Shown here: piece by piece, positions 37,465-45,267 of the stretch
Layout: every line of letters starts with the position of its first letter
How positions within the stretch are numbered: position 1 is the stretch's first letter
Source of the DNA: Bifidobacterium pullorum subsp. saeculare
Lineage (GTDB): Bacteria; Actinomycetota; Actinomycetes; Actinomycetales; Bifidobacteriaceae
Length of the DNA: 64,000 nt
Reading direction: 5' to 3'
NCBI RefSeq assembly: GCF_016899725.1
Contig: NZ_JACLYU010000002.1
Span: forward strand, 124,001-188,000
Program-made: the position numbers and the translations under genes
The notes under the pieces: generated by a model
What the model was told of the DNA's origin: nothing
Databases searched by the model: none
The model's input: only the letters and a program-made list of their open reading frames with translations

Positions 37465-39150
37465 ATGAAGGTTGTCATCATCGGAGGGGTCGCCGGCGGA
37501 GCCACGGCCGCCACCCGACTGCGCAGGCTGGACGAGCATGCCGAGATCGTGATGCTCGACAAGGGCCTGCACGTCTCGTTCTCCAACTGCAGCCTGCCGT
37601 TCCGTCTGAGCGGCGCCGTCGACGCGACGGACAAGCTGGTCATGATGACGCCGCAGGCCTTCGCCGCCCGCTACGCGATCGACGCGCGGACTATGAGCGA
37701 GGCGACCGCAATCGACCGCGCCGCGCACACCGTGCATGTGAGGAACCTGGCCGACGGCAGCGAATACGACGAATCGTACGACAAGCTCATCCTCTCCCCC
37801 GGCGCCGCGGCCGTCATCCCGCCGATCGACGGCATCGACGGGGCGGATGTGTTCCCCGTCAAGACGGTCGTCGACGTCGACCGGCTGCACACCTTCCTGA
37901 CCTCCCGGGGCGCCCGGCGTGTGAGTGTGGTCGGCGGCGGGTTCATCGGCGTGGAGGTCGCCGTCAACCTGGCCGAGGCCGGCTACCAGGTGTCGCTGGT
38001 CGAGGCGGCGCCGCAGATCCTGGCGACCTTCGACCATGACATGGTCCAGATCCTGCACAAGGCGATGGTCGACCACGGCGTCGACCTGATCGTCGGTGAC
38101 CAGGTGTCCCGCTTCGACGGCGACGACATGACGCTCGCCTCCGGCCGCGTGGTCGGCGGCGACGCGGTCGTCATGGCCGTCGGCATCCGTCCGAACACGG
38201 CGATCGCGGCCGCCGCCGGCCTGGACGTCACCGACCGCGGCCTGATTCGCACCGACGCGGACTACCGGACCGCCGACCCGGACATCTACGCGATCGGCGA
38301 CGCCATCGAGGTCACGAACGCGCTGACCGGCCGTCCGATGGCGCTGCAGCTGGCCGGTCCCGCGCAGAAGCAGGCGCGCCAGGTCGCCGACCATATCTGC
38401 GGCAGGACCGTGCGTAACACCGGATACTTGGGCTCCAACTGCATCCGCGTGTTCGACTGGAACGCGGCCGGCACCGGCCTGACCGCGGCCCAGTGCGAGC
38501 GCGAGGGGCTGCGCTACGACTACGCCTATGTGATCCCGCAGGACAAGGTCTCGCTCATGCCGGACGCCTCCCCGCTGCATCTCAAGCTGATCTTCGAGGT
38601 GCCGACCGGACGCGTGCTCGGCGCCCAGGCCATCGGCAAGGGCGACGCGGTCAAGCGCATGGACGTGGTCGCCACGGCGATCAAGTTCGGCGCCACCGTG
38701 GACGACCTGCGGGACTTGGAGCTGTGCTACGCGCCGCCGTTCTCCAACGCCAAGGACCCGGTGAACATGGCCGCGCTCGTGGCCGGCAACCTGTTGGACG
38801 GCGACTTCCGCCAAGTGCACGTCGACCAGGCGCGCGGGCTGGTCGAATCCGGCGCGACCATCATCGATGTGCGCGACCCGACCGCCTTCCAGGCCGGCCA
38901 TCTCAAGGGCGCGGTGAACATTCCGCTGGCGCAGCTGCGCGACCGGCTGGACGAGGTCCCGCGCGACCGGACCGTGTACCTCAACTGCATGACCTCGCAG
39001 ACCAGCTACACGGCGATCCGCCTGCTGCAGGGGCACGGGTTCACGAATGTGGTCAACATGGCCGGCAGCATGCTCGGCATCAGCCTCTATGAGTGGTTCA
39101 CCGACCGGACGACCGGACGCGAGCCGATCGTCACCGGATATTGCGGGTGA
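37465..39150 (+). CDS. CoA-disulfide reductase / NADH oxidase-like flavoprotein fused to a rhodanese domain
   Basis: The 561-residue protein has an N-terminal FAD/NAD flavoprotein (GGVAGGATAATRLRR) with the single active-site Cys42 in SFSNCSLPF, as in CoA-disulfide reductases. The second nucleotide motif is VSVVGGGFIGVEVAVNLAE. Residues about 465-561 form a rhodanese domain with catalytic Cys508 (YLNCMTSQTSY). Such CDR-rhodanese fusions reduce CoA or other persulfides and disulfides, helping manage reactive sulfur and oxygen. ATG 37465 follows AGGAGG. It stands alone between glnA and the MFS gene. Confidence 0.92.
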   Translation: MKVVIIGGVAGGATAATRLRRLDEHAEIVMLDKGLHVSFSNCSLPFRLSGAVDATDKLVMMTPQAFAARYAIDARTMSEATAIDRAAHTVHVRNLADGSEYDESYDKLILSPGAAAVIPPIDGIDGADVFPVKTVVDVDRLHTFLTSRGARRVSVVGGGFIGVEVAVNLAEAGYQVSLVEAAPQILATFDHDMVQILHKAMVDHGVDLIVGDQVSRFDGDDMTLASGRVVGGDAVVMAVGIRPNTAIAAAAGLDVTDRGLIRTDADYRTADPDIYAIGDAIEVTNALTGRPMALQLAGPAQKQARQVADHICGRTVRNTGYLGSNCIRVFDWNAAGTGLTAAQCEREGLRYDYAYVIPQDKVSLMPDASPLHLKLIFEVPTGRVLGAQAIGKGDAVKRMDVVATAIKFGATVDDLRDLELCYAPPFSNAKDPVNMAALVAGNLLDGDFRQVHVDQARGLVESGATIIDVRDPTAFQAGHLKGAVNIPLAQLRDRLDEVPRDRTVYLNCMTSQTSYTAIRLLQGHGFTNVVNMAGSMLGISLYEWFTDRTTGREPIVTGYCG

Positions 39151-39151
39151 G

Positions 39152-39308
39152 CTTCCGGTTCACACGATGGGCCGGCCCCAACATGTGAGCCGACGGCCGT
39201 GCGCGGTTCACCTTGAAAAGGCCGGAACCACGCCATTCTGTCCGGCGGTCCGTGTTCGTTTGCGTTCACTTCCGGTTCACACGTTGGAGCCGCTCCAGAG
39301 TGTGAACC
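39152..39308. repeat. Doublet of inverted repeats sharing CTTCCGGTTCACACG
   Basis: Two palindromes (39157-39191 and 39274-39308) each start with CCGGTTCACA and close with TGTGAGCC or GTGTGAACC. The 14-base ACTTCCGGTTCACACG-like lead is repeated directly at 39152-39166 and 39269-39283. The unit sits between convergent genes and resembles the doublet at 9352 in layout but not in sequence. Confidence 0.65.
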
Positions 39309-39317
39309 AGGTTCCGA

Positions 39318-40508
39318 TCAGTCCAGACGCCGGTGCGCCAGATGGGCGGTGAGCGCGGCCACGCCGCAGGCGATGACCGCCAGCACTGCCCCGGCCAGTC
39401 CGACAAACCTCAGGCCCGGGCCGGAGACCACGGCGCCGCCCACCGCGGTGCCGAAGGCGATGCCCAGATTGAACGCCATCGGCTCCAGGGAGCTCGCCAG
39501 GGTCAGCGCCTTGGGATGGCGCAGGCGGGCGCTCCTCATGTACAGAGACACGCAGGGCACGCTGGACAGGTACATGAGCACGGCCACTATGAGCACGAAG
39601 CCGAGGCCATAAGAGGCCCCGCCGGCGAGGAACAGGCCGCCGAGCACGGCGGCCAGCAATAGGAACACACCAACCGTGGCCTTGATGCCGAACTGCCGGT
39701 CGAGGATACCCGACAGCAGATTCGACAGGAAGGTGAGGCATCCGTACACCATGAGGATCCCGCTGGCGGCCACGGCCCCTAGGCCGAGCACATCCTGCAG
39801 ATACGGGGTCACATAGCCGTAGAACACGTACACGGAGCCCACGCCGAAGAGGAACACCAGGATGCCGGTGATGACCTGCGGCTCGGTGAGCAGCGACGCC
39901 TGGTCGCGGAAGGTGGCCGGCTCGTCGGTGGCGCCGGTGCGGGGCAGGATGGCCAAGGCCAGCGCGCACACCGCCACCGCGAACACGGCGGAGCCGGCCA
40001 TGGCCACATGCCAGGTAAGCAGTTCGGCGGCGAGCTTGCCCAGCGACGTGGCGACGACCATCGCCACGGAGAACGCCGCGTACACCAGAGAAACGCCGAT
40101 GGAGATCCGGCGCACGCCCATGAGCTCGGGGATGTAGGTGATGCCCAGCGCCAGCAGGGCGCCGGAGACCATGCCCAGCAGCACGCGCGAGACCAGCAGC
40201 ACCGTGAAATTCGGCGCGAACACCATGAGCAGGTTGGCCGCGCAGAACACCGCCGAGTACACGGCCAGCAGCGTGTACCGGCGGAAGCGGCCGGTGGCGA
40301 TGGCCAGGATCGGCGTGGCCACCGCGTACGCCACCGAATACAGACTGATGAGCTCGCCGGTGCGGGCGATGCTCACGCCGAACGCGTCGGCCAGCTGCGG
40401 CTGGATGCCGATCGGCACGAATTCCGAGCATCCCAACGCGAATCCCATGGTGACGAGGATCGCCACGCACACGGTGGCGTGGAGGGAGGTCCGGGTGGTC
40501 GCCATCAT
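39318..40508 (-). CDS. MFS exporter (AraJ/drug:H+ antiporter-1 type)
   Basis: This 396-residue integral membrane protein has about twelve helices. Helix 1 is TVCVAILVTMGFALGCSEFVPIGI, and the loop 2-3 signature appears around AIATGRFRRYTLLA. The family exports sugars or drugs using the proton gradient; the substrate is not evident. ATG 40508 follows AAAGGA. A longer frame to 40739 reads through sequence with no membrane or domain features and is rejected. It is a single gene, convergent with the CoA-disulfide-reductase gene. Confidence 0.9.
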   Translation of the reverse strand: MMATTRTSLHATVCVAILVTMGFALGCSEFVPIGIQPQLADAFGVSIARTGELISLYSVAYAVATPILAIATGRFRRYTLLAVYSAVFCAANLLMVFAPNFTVLLVSRVLLGMVSGALLALGITYIPELMGVRRISIGVSLVYAAFSVAMVVATSLGKLAAELLTWHVAMAGSAVFAVAVCALALAILPRTGATDEPATFRDQASLLTEPQVITGILVFLFGVGSVYVFYGYVTPYLQDVLGLGAVAASGILMVYGCLTFLSNLLSGILDRQFGIKATVGVFLLLAAVLGGLFLAGGASYGLGFVLIVAVLMYLSSVPCVSLYMRSARLRHPKALTLASSLEPMAFNLGIAFGTAVGGAVVSGPGLRFVGLAGAVLAVIACGVAALTAHLAHRRLD

Positions 40509-40841
40509 CGGTCCTTTCTCATCGGGGAGGATGCCGGGATGCCATTGTGCCCGCAGGTGTGCCCATCCGCGGCCTGTGCGGTGCATGCGGAGAGGTACAT
40601 GAAGACTTCGGCCATGATGTCGCCCCGATACCACGGTTGAAATGTTGGCATTCCGCCGTTCCAGACTACTCGGCATGCAACTGACCTTGCGCGCAGGCCC
40701 AGTTCCTTTCGAGCCGTTCGCGAAAATCAATCGGGACAAGCCCCGCTATGAGCCGACCATACGGATGGGCCGGCGGGCATTCGCTGTTCTTGCCCTACAT
40801 ACCGCAATACCGATTTACCGACATACCGTGAGATATGGGAA
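40509..40841. other. Intergenic region without a recognisable gene
   Basis: Between the MFS start and the terminator of the next minus-strand gene I see only a plus-strand frame with no domain, no ribosome site and biased composition. No repeat or RNA motif was recognised. Confidence 0.5.
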
Positions 40842-40868
40842 GGCCCGGCTTTCGAGGAAGGCCGGGCC
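40842..40868 (-). terminator. Terminator after the coiled-coil membrane protein
   Basis: Arms GGCCCGGC (40842-40849) and GCCGGGCC (40861-40868) enclose a short TTC/GAA inner pair, 21 bp beyond the stop of the minus-strand gene. Confidence 0.75.
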
Positions 40869-40889
40869 GCACATCACAACGTGTGCCGG

Positions 40890-41945
40890 TCACGGGCAGG
40901 TGGAGCATTCTCCGCCTATGCACACGGGACGGCAAGGGCCGGTCGGGCCGGGACCACCGCCGCCGATGACGAAGTGGCCGTCGCCCCAGCCGGGCGGGAG
41001 CGAGGACGAGCCACTGGAATCGCTGGAGGAGCTGCCGCCGCCTGTGGAGGTTCCGCTGCCGCGAGAGCTGTTGCCGGAACTGTAACTCCGGCTGCCACCG
41101 GTGTACCGCGACGACGAGGAGGCAGCGGCCCGCTGCCGCGCAGCCGCCGCGGCGGCTTCCTCGACGGCCTTGCGGTCCGCTTCCTCCTTGGCTTTCACGC
41201 TGGCGGTCACCTGGTCGGCGGACTGCTGGACGGCGGCGGCCTTGTCCGTGTAATCCTTCGGCGTCTTCGAGCCAAGCGCGTTCGCCTCGTCGATCAGCTT
41301 CTGCAGGCTGGTGCGCGTGTTCTCGTCCTGGACCCTGCCATTGCTGTCCGCCAGAATCTTCTTCGCGGCCTCCACCTTCGACTTGAGCGCGGCCTTCGCG
41401 TCGGCGAGTTCCTTCGCGGCCTTGCTGGCCTGGACCGCCTTCACGGCGGCCGCCACCCGCTTCGCCAGACCATCGGTCTTACCGGCCGCATCGCCAAGCG
41501 CGGTCCCGCCCCGCCTGAGTTCCCACAGCAGCCACTGGTTCGCATCCGCCGCAGGAATCCTCACGGCCTTCGCCTGCTTGAGCAGCTTCGACAACACGTC
41601 CAGAGTCTCCGCGTCCTTGACCTGCTCCGGCTTGACCGACCCCACCGTCGTCTCCCCGGTTTTCACCGCCTCGGCCAACCGGTCGGCCGCCTCGCCGGCG
41701 GTGGCGGCAGCCGACCGGTAGACGGACTGCTCACGGTGCGTGGCCACGCCATAGGCGGTGCCGCAGCCAGCCAGCACGACCAACACGGCCGCCGTGACAG
41801 CCACCGGGACCAGCCACTTCGGCCGCGGCTTCCGCGCCGGCTGTTTCTCGCCCGAAGCCGTGCCATCATCGTTCTTCCACGCGGCGAGAAGCGGCGTCTC
41901 CGCATCCACGCCGTGGAGATCCTTGGTCTCGTCGTTGTTTTCCAT
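40890..41945 (-). CDS. Membrane-anchored coiled-coil protein with Ser/Gly-rich and Cys-containing C-terminus
   Basis: This 351-residue protein has no recognised family. Residues 1-44 are acidic then basic and cytoplasmic. One helix follows (about 45-68, PVAVTAAVLVVLAGCGTAYGV). Residues 75-270 are Ala/Lys/Glu-rich and helical, likely a coiled coil with FIVAR- or TolA-like composition. Residues 275-320 are Ser/Gly-rich. The last 35 carry PPGWGDGHF and four cysteines (CRPVC, C, C). The topology suggests the helical part and Cys tail lie outside the cell. The Ala/Lys repeats explain why such proteins get labelled colicin-transporter-like, which I do not adopt. Confidence 0.75.
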   Translation of the reverse strand: MENNDETKDLHGVDAETPLLAAWKNDDGTASGEKQPARKPRPKWLVPVAVTAAVLVVLAGCGTAYGVATHREQSVYRSAAATAGEAADRLAEAVKTGETTVGSVKPEQVKDAETLDVLSKLLKQAKAVRIPAADANQWLLWELRRGGTALGDAAGKTDGLAKRVAAAVKAVQASKAAKELADAKAALKSKVEAAKKILADSNGRVQDENTRTSLQKLIDEANALGSKTPKDYTDKAAAVQQSADQVTASVKAKEEADRKAVEEAAAAAARQRAAASSSSRYTGGSRSYSSGNSSRGSGTSTGGGSSSSDSSGSSSLPPGWGDGHFVIGGGGPGPTGPCRPVCIGGECSTCP

Positions 41946-42400
41946 AACGGTTCCTTTTCCTATGTCTCATCCCATGTTCCCACCATCGGGATACCGGCAT
42001 GTCGAAAGAATGAATTATCACGATACCGGCAGAGTTTCTGGATTCATGACTTCACCCAAGGACTGCCGTCATAGCCACGCCAATAGAGCCGTCATTTCGG
42101 TTTCATACCGAAAGAGGCGTGGGAATCGAACCTGTTCGCCAAACAATAGAGTCAGCTCGGCAGCCGAATCGTCCCTCAAAGAAACCAATCAGACAGTTGA
42201 TGACCAGAGAGCTGATGAAAATCCACCCCAACACGGTGTACGGTTCGTACATGCTTGATCATTTCCTCTTCCTGCCCTACCGGAAGGTCGAATTACTTGG
42301 TTGCCAAATTATCGGAGGGGCTCCACTCTGCTCAAGTACCGTCACTGACAATGAGGCCGGAACAACATAGCAACACATCAGACTTATGACATGCTGATTC
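41946..42400. other. Low-GC intergenic stretch, start of the accessory patch
   Basis: Base composition drops markedly here compared with the flanks. No credible gene is seen. A T-arm-like sequence (GGTTCGATTCCCACGCC on the minus strand) lies at 42116-42132, which could be chance or a leftover of a tRNA-type attachment site. Confidence 0.45.
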
Positions 42401-43297
42401 TCAAGATTCGGTGAGCAGTCGCCGGGCGATGTCGAGCAGGTTTTCATCCCTGCGACCATTCAAGTCTTTGCATGCTCGGTTGAGCCAGTTAGGGTCCGTC
42501 TCCAACGTCAACGAGGAGCATGTTCTGCGATTTTGGCAGGTGACCCTCAGATCAAATGATTCGGTCAGTTGTACCCCACTGGTATGATATTTGTGATTAG
42601 CCAAATGGAAGTCAAGGCTGAGGAATCCCCGAATGGTCTTATCAACCTGGCTATACTGCGCAGAACGTGTGGGCGTCAGTCGGACTTCGGGAATGTTCGA
42701 CAACGCGGTATGCAGTTGACCGGTCTTGACCACGTACATTTTGACCAGGTTCCTAGCCGGCGCCCCATAAAACAAGGTCTGAGGAAGGTTCTGGTATGTC
42801 GCTTCGTAATACCGCCATACCTCGTCACCGGCCCACCGACACAGGGCTTCCTCGGCCGCTCCGGCACCAAGGTGGAGGCCGGACCACGCTTCCCACGCCT
42901 GGACGACACGATCGAACTCTGCACGCATCACCCGGTACAGCCCCAATCCAGTACGGCTTTTCGGCAGGCGACGGCGACCAGACCTCCGACGATCGGGGTT
43001 CGCATACGGACAGGACAGATACGCATCCTCATCGTATTGGCATAGTTCTGGCACGTCAAACGGCACGTGACGCCCATAAGGGCGTCGTGCGCGAGATTCC
43101 TCTTGGGAGCGGAACAGTCCGACAAGGACTATGGGATTATCACAGGCTGGACACACCGCATAATACGTAGTGGTGCGCTCACCATCATAAGACATGACAT
43201 ACGGACACTTCATCTGGGTCGCATCCACATAATTTCGTTCCGTGATCATAATGCTGATTGCCTCACCCGGCTTAGTTTTGAATACGTCCACGCGCAA
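42401..43297 (-). CDS. Hypothetical protein with a CxxC motif
   Basis: The 298-residue soluble protein is of no family I can name. A CPAC motif near residue 50 (YYAVCPACDNPIVLVG) looks like half of a zinc ribbon; further cysteines occur at CPYA and near residue 250 (TCQNRRTCSS). The central region (MRAEFDRVVQAWEAWSGLH) is helical. The start is uncertain: TTG at 43297 has a weak ribosome site and an ATG at 43249 is an alternative. Codon use and composition are less GC-rich than the neighbours, consistent with an accessory gene next to a tRNA. Confidence 0.6.
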   Translation of the reverse strand: MRVDVFKTKPGEAISIMITERNYVDATQMKCPYVMSYDGERTTTYYAVCPACDNPIVLVGLFRSQEESRARRPYGRHVPFDVPELCQYDEDAYLSCPYANPDRRRSGRRRLPKSRTGLGLYRVMRAEFDRVVQAWEAWSGLHLGAGAAEEALCRWAGDEVWRYYEATYQNLPQTLFYGAPARNLVKMYVVKTGQLHTALSNIPEVRLTPTRSAQYSQVDKTIRGFLSLDFHLANHKYHTSGVQLTESFDLRVTCQNRRTCSSLTLETDPNWLNRACKDLNGRRDENLLDIARRLLTES

Positions 43298-43629
43298 TTT
43301 CTTTCCCGTGGTATCACTGCCTTCTCCTCTTAATGAGAATTCACCAGTCGACAGGCGCTTGAGACTATTATGTCACATAATATACAGCTGCCCTAGCCTT
43401 TAATTTTCTCATTTACCGAAGGCATGAAAAAGTCAACCAAGAAGCTGGTTTTAATAAGTCGACAATTCCCTTCATCAAGACATTCACATATTCAGCCATC
43501 ATATTCCGCTGATTCTCAATATATTTACTATATTCAACTATATTAAACTCTCAGATAAGCCATAATGTTCATTCTGATTGAATGCGAAAAATTAAATCAG
43601 ATTCAACCTGCTTCGATGGGAATTGATGA
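43298..43629. other. AT-rich intergenic region in the accessory patch
   Basis: This is the most AT-rich stretch of the window, with runs such as ATATTTACTATATTCAACT. No gene or structured RNA was recognised. It probably carries promoters for the flanking remnant genes. Confidence 0.5.
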
Positions 43630-44022
43630 CTTGCTGACGAGAACACAGCCGACAAGGACACCACACTTCTCCATGCAGAACGTTGCGAAGCTGCCATCAG
43701 CAAAAACGTCCGATTCTATTGGGCAGTCAGAGGCATTCCGCAGACTAGGCTGGCTGAAGTCCTGGGACTCCAACCCAGCTCTTTGTCGATGAAACTTGCG
43801 GGGAGGACAGCATGGTCTGTGGCTGACTTGGTGAAAACAGCTGACTTCCTTCAGGCCAAGCCCGAAGAACTGATGGATGACGTAATGGTCAATCAAGTGG
43901 AGGCCAGATACAAGAAGGCGCCCGAGCCTGTCGGCGCGGGCGCGTCCTGTGTCCAATATTTCGTGATGCCGTGGAATGAAGGGTGCCCCCGGCCGGACTC
44001 GAACCGGCAACCTGCGGATTAG
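43630..44022 (+). pseudogene. Remnant of an XRE-type helix-turn-helix regulator running into the tRNA gene
   Basis: One frame encodes VRFYWAVRGIPQTRLAEVLG, then QPSSLSMKLAGRTAWSVADL, then TADFLQAKPEELMDD, the helix-turn-helix of phage or ICE-type regulators. No start codon occurs between the upstream stop (43627) and the conserved part. The frame runs through the end of the tRNA gene (CPRPDSNRQPAD is translated tRNA-Arg). The natural gene was probably cut or fused when an element left or decayed. A shorter product from TTG 43783 would lack half the domain. Confidence 0.6.
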
Positions 44023-44056
44023 AAGGCCGTTGATCTATCCATTGATCTACGGGGGC
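43984..44056 (-). tRNA. tRNA-Arg (anticodon TCT)
   Basis: The 73-nt minus-strand sequence folds as a cloverleaf. Acceptor arms are GCCCCCG and CGGGGGC with discriminator A. The anticodon loop is CTTCTAA (TCT, reads AGA), and the T arm is GCCGGTTCGAGTCCGGC. CCA is not encoded. Its 3' end faces the AT-rich accessory patch, as expected for an integration target. Confidence 0.96.
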
Positions 44057-44174
44057 GCAACCCCACAGTCTGCCACAGGGCGTGGAGAAGCGCCGCCGGT
44101 CGCATGGCGCGTATCCGGCTCCTACAATCGGGTGGAAAAGTCGTGCCATGCGCACGGAGAGGGGACACATCACC

Positions 44175-45221
44175 ATGGCTGAATCGCACACACAGGAAGC
44201 CGCCACGGCCCCGTCGGCCAACGAGGCGGCGGCGAAGGCGGAGCAACATCAGACCGGCATGGCCGTCAAGGCCGCGCTGCTGGCGAACATCGGCGTCGCC
44301 TGCGCCAAATTCGCGGCGGCGGCGTTCACCGGATCCTCCTCGATGTTCTCCGAAAGCGTGCATTCGGTGGCCGACTGCGCCAATGAGATCGTGCTCATGG
44401 CCGGCGACCGGGCCTCCGACCGCCGCTCCGGCGGGGACCACCCCTTCGGCCTGCACCGTGTGAAATACCTGGCGAGCTTCATCGTGGCCACGCTGCTGTT
44501 CTTCGTCGGCGGCGTGTTCGCGGTCTCCCAGGCCGTGGGCAAGCTCACCGCCCTGCTCGACGGCTCGCTGAGCCGCCAGGCCGAGCCGCTGGAACTGTCC
44601 GCCGCGCTGGCGGTGGTCGCCGTCTCCGCCTGCCTGGAGGGCTGGGGCTTGCACACCTCGGTGCATGAGGCGCGCGGGCGCATGAGGCGCGTGCGCGTGG
44701 AGGAGGGATCCCTGGTGCGTTTCTGGCGGCGCACGAAGTCGGCCGAGCTCGCCTCGGTGATGATGGAGGACACGCTGGCCCTGATCGGCCTGGCCTTCGC
44801 CGGCTCCTGCATCGCGCTGTCGATGGCCACCGGCGACGAGCTCTACGACGCGATTGGCGGCCTTATGGTCGGCCTGGTGCTGGTGACCGGCGCGGCCGCG
44901 CTCGCGTTCAAATCCGGCTCGCTGCTCATCGGCGAGGACCTCGACCCGGAGACGCGCGGGCAGGTGGTGGCCGCGGTGGAGCGCACGCCGGGCGTGGACC
45001 GGCTCATCAACCTGCAGGCCATCCATATGGACGAGGACGCGGTGCTGCTGTGCCTCAAGGTCGAGACCTCCAAGCTGGACCGTGACTACGACGTGCAGAC
45101 GGTCGACCGAATCGAAGCGAATGTGCGCGCGGCGCTGCCCTGGTATGAGTTCGAGATCTACGTGGAGCCCGACATCTTCCGCACCTCCGGCCCGGCCCAC
45201 GCCGCCCCGTCAGCCAAGTAG
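44175..45221 (+). CDS. Cation diffusion facilitator (metal/H+ antiporter)
   Basis: This 348-residue membrane transporter would export Zn(II) or another divalent metal. Helix 2 carries the metal site HSVAD (SVHSVADCANE) and helix 5 carries MMEDTLALIGL. A cytoplasmic ferredoxin-like domain occupies about residues 255-345. An unusually charged loop (RGRMRRVRVEEGS) separates helices 4 and 5. ATG 44175 follows GGAGAGGGG; a longer upstream frame is not supported. TACAAT at about 44128 may be its -10 box. Metal specificity is not evident. Confidence 0.9.
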   Translation: MAESHTQEAATAPSANEAAAKAEQHQTGMAVKAALLANIGVACAKFAAAAFTGSSSMFSESVHSVADCANEIVLMAGDRASDRRSGGDHPFGLHRVKYLASFIVATLLFFVGGVFAVSQAVGKLTALLDGSLSRQAEPLELSAALAVVAVSACLEGWGLHTSVHEARGRMRRVRVEEGSLVRFWRRTKSAELASVMMEDTLALIGLAFAGSCIALSMATGDELYDAIGGLMVGLVLVTGAAALAFKSGSLLIGEDLDPETRGQVVAAVERTPGVDRLINLQAIHMDEDAVLLCLKVETSKLDRDYDVQTVDRIEANVRAALPWYEFEIYVEPDIFRTSGPAHAAPSAK

Positions 45222-45267
45222 CCGGCCTCGCCCGGCCGCTAGGCCATCAGCGCCCGGGCGAGGCCGG
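45222..45267. terminator. Bidirectional hairpin partly inside the mrp coding end
   Basis: Perfect 14-bp arms (45222-45235 and 45254-45267) start one base after the stop of the cation transporter gene and include the last codons of the convergent mrp gene. It could stop transcripts in both directions. Confidence 0.7.

Noticed and set aside
43565-43792. 75-codon plus-strand frame as a small gene
   Set aside because: It overlaps the helix-turn-helix remnant in another frame, has no ribosome site and shows no recognisable pattern.
41946-43983. CRISPR array or integrase gene in the accessory patch
   Set aside because: No regularly spaced direct repeats and no tyrosine- or serine-recombinase motifs were seen.
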